NCBI GenBank assembly: GCA_037975125.1
Contig: CM075860.1
Coordinates: forward strand, 37,485,391 to 37,549,390
Length of the DNA: 64,000 nucleotides
Direction: 5' to 3'
Source: Latrodectus hesperus
Lineage: Eukaryota; Arthropoda; Arachnida; Araneae; Theridiidae
Under the pieces are notes generated by a model. It was not told where the DNA came from. It searched no databases and was given only the letters and a program-made list of their open reading frames with translations. The translations under genes and the position numbers were made by a program. How positions within the stretch are numbered: position 1 is the stretch's first letter; every line of letters starts with the position of its first letter. Below are positions 61,882 to 64,000 of this stretch, piece after piece.

Positions 61882-63504
61882 TGCTCACACCTTGGTGTAA
61901 TAATAATGACTATTGTGCTTAGTTACATAAATCGTTTGAAAGTGGTATTGTGCCAATTTTCTCTGTTTTTCAAGTATGAATTTATCACCTTGAAAAAGGT
62001 AAAAAATATATGAATATGAGTTGGTTGTTTAAGAATTATATACTCTTTCCTAGGTACATAAATAATGACCATTGTGCTTAGTTGCATAGCTCGGTTTTTT
62101 ATTTTTGAAGTAGATATAATACCATCAATTTCTTTGTCGTTCCAATTATAATATTTCATATGTTTGATTCATTTTTATGATACTCTTATATGTAAGACTT
62201 AAAATGTCGTATATATTAATAAACGAGCGTTGAATTTTTGACTTGCTTTGTTTATTCAATGGACTTGAATGTGTCAACTCAACAGCCCTTTAGACACATA
62301 ATTACTTTTTATCCATACAGGAATCTTGATCCGTCTTGAAGGATAAAGGGCAAAATCTGCAGTTTTCAATCCACACTGCAGAAATTTAACAAACAATATG
62401 TACTACAGATAACAAATGTATGCATGTGTAAAGATGTTTCAGTTTTTAATGATAAATTGATATTTGTCTTCATTTTGAATAATGACAAACATTTTTCATA
62501 ACTATTTACCAGTGTTCTAAGAATACATTTTTTTGTCTTATTTTTTTCATGTGATATTACTTATTTTATTTTGTATAAAAGTATGTTTTGTTTTATGCCA
62601 TAAATGTTGTTTTATGTTTTAAAAGATTTTCTACTTTTATAGTTTTATAACAACTAATACAGTTCCTTAGAATTGTCCAAGTACCAAACAATTGCAGTTA
62701 TTATTCCAGTTGAGTGTTTAAATAAAAATTAGCATAATTTAAAAGTGATAAAATTAGATAACTTAAAAGTGAAAAATTAGTATAGAACTTGTATATTTCC
62801 AATTCAGAATGCTATTTTTTTTAAATGTATATATAGCGATGAAAATAGTATCCAATATATTCAATTGAAACATTTTTAGTGATATTTTTTTAAATATTTA
62901 AATAGAATTGTTTTTATACAATTTATCTTATTTTGTGCTTTTTTGAGTAGTTTGTTTACAAAAGAAAATATGCCATAAAAATTCATTTTATTCAAAATTC
63001 ATATTAAATACAAATCAAAATATTTGTGTAATATCATTGTTAAATTATCTATTAATATAATTTGTTCAACAATAAATAAATGAATTTATGATAAAAAATT
63101 TCACGAGGAATATTGTTTATCCTTTATTTATATATTAATTTAGCACATTTTATTTGTTTTTTTTAGAATTGTTAAAAATAACTTAAAATTTAAATTAATT
63201 AATAATGTAATATTTATTTTAAAGTTGTTTATCTTCAGCTATACTTTCTGATTTGTTTATTTTATTAATTGTATTGTATCATGTTTTGAATAGAAAAATG
63301 TCTTGTACAAAAGTAAAATGATGTAATTTTATATCACAATTTGCTAATCATAAGTTATGTTGTATTCACTGGCTGGACATTTTTGTAAATAAATTAAATT
63401 ATTCCTTTTTTTCCCTAACTGGAAGTCCCTTTTTATATATCATTCTCCTGCAAAGTTGTATCCCGAATTATTCCCTTCTTCCATGAAGTAGACTGTCCTA
63501 GTGG
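61882..63504. other. C3-like intron 13, right part
   Basis: Contains weaker traces of the duplication up to about 62110, then AT-rich sequence with nothing recognised. Confidence 0.4.
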
Positions 63505-63554
63505 AGGACTTGGGAAAAACTGGTTCCAGGAGGAACTAGTTTTCCACAAGTCCT
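63505..63554. repeat. Imperfect 50-bp hairpin
   Basis: AGGACTTGGGAAAAACTGG (from 63505) pairs with the inverted CTAGTTTTCCACAAGTCCT (ending 63554) with about three mismatches over 23 positions. It lies at the start of a GC-richer block that runs into the tandem repeat at the window end. Confidence 0.7.
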
Positions 63555-63757
63555 GCACAAGAACGAGGAGACAAGATTGAAGAGGGACAAAGGTTGAAAA
63601 TGGCAAAAGGAGTTACAAAAAAAAAAAAAGGCTGAAACCAACATTGCTAAAAAAAGGACTCTATTTGTTATTTAAGTCTGACATTCTTCAGTAACTGTTA
63701 AATCACAAAGTTGAAATAATCAAATTCTGTGAGTTTTCAGACAGACAGAAGACTCAT

Positions 63758-64000
63758 ATACTCCAATAATACGAGTCCAGATTATGAAAGTCACACTAGA
63801 GAAATGAACTAACAAGTTTTTGAAATCCTGAAATTAGGTCTGCTTAATAATAGAAATTTCCTTAACTGGAGAAAAAGAGGTATACTCCTAAAATATAAGT
63901 TCAAATTATGAAAATCATGATGAAGGGATGAACTCTATCAGGTTTTCAAAATCCTGAAAATAGGCTGGCTTAGTAATAGAAATTCCCTTAGTCAATCCAT
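63758..64000. repeat. Tandem repeat of about 124 bp, cut by window edge
   Basis: The unit beginning ATACTCC at 63758 recurs at 63882 in the same orientation. Both copies share ATTATGAAA, AATCCTGAAA, TAATAGAAAT and TTCCCTTA-like words. At least two copies are visible; more may follow beyond the edge. Confidence 0.8.

Noticed and set aside
59185..64000. Next C3-like exon (MG6)
   Set aside because: I looked for the conserved G-V-D-K-x-V-x-L type segment with an acceptor in phase 0 on the + strand and found none, so the exon is probably beyond the window.

Overview
The window is a strongly AT-rich piece of animal genomic DNA that looks like a spider or close arachnid. The reasons are spliced genes with introns of many kilobases, a C3-like complement gene, many decayed mariner/Tc1 copies, and a jockey-type LINE whose 3' end closes on an (AAC)n tail. 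The lineage call is inference from gene and repeat style. No bacterial features (operons, ribosome binding sites) or CRISPR arrays are present.

Two protein-coding genes on the + strand account for all the clear host coding sequence. (1) A complete class II ADP-ribosylation factor (Arf4/5 type) has six coding exons between 1899 and 16918. They join without a frame break into 181 residues carrying every small-GTPase motif. (2) A complement C3-like gene has a signal-peptide exon at 25421-25482, a first intron of about 10.6 kb, and twelve further coding exons from 36071 to 59184. The thirteen exons join in phase into 558 residues: the signal peptide and the beta-chain macroglobulin domains MG1 to MG5, ending just after the start of MG6. 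The rest of the protein, including the thioester and anaphylatoxin regions, must lie past the right edge. About 240 bp upstream of the C3-like start codon is an 18-bp perfect palindrome centred on an ideal NF-kappaB/Rel site.

The introns and flanks are a graveyard of mobile elements. They hold two tRNA-derived SINEs with clear target-site duplications (814-1033 and 12714-12893) plus several worn relatives, a full-length but inactivated mariner with terminal inverted repeats (6086-7361), and an internally deleted Tc1/mariner with TA duplications (11407-12332). There is also a BED-finger/hAT-like transposase relic (about 4000-5900), two further mariner relics, a Tc1 relic, and pieces of two LINEs. 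Other structures include an unusual palindrome with tandem repeats at 34770-34920, perfect hairpins at 34273-34311 and 45167-45211, a possible MITE at 38899-39117, three long (AT)n microsatellites, and two local duplications near the right edge.

Layout: 1-1560 flank with a SINE; 1560-1898 candidate Arf promoter; 1899-17200 Arf gene; 17200-25160 intergenic and repeats; 25160-25420 candidate C3 promoter; 25421 to the window end C3-like gene. The two genes act separately, Arf in Golgi/endosome membrane traffic and C3 as a secreted immune opsonin. Nothing in the sequence links them beyond being neighbours.
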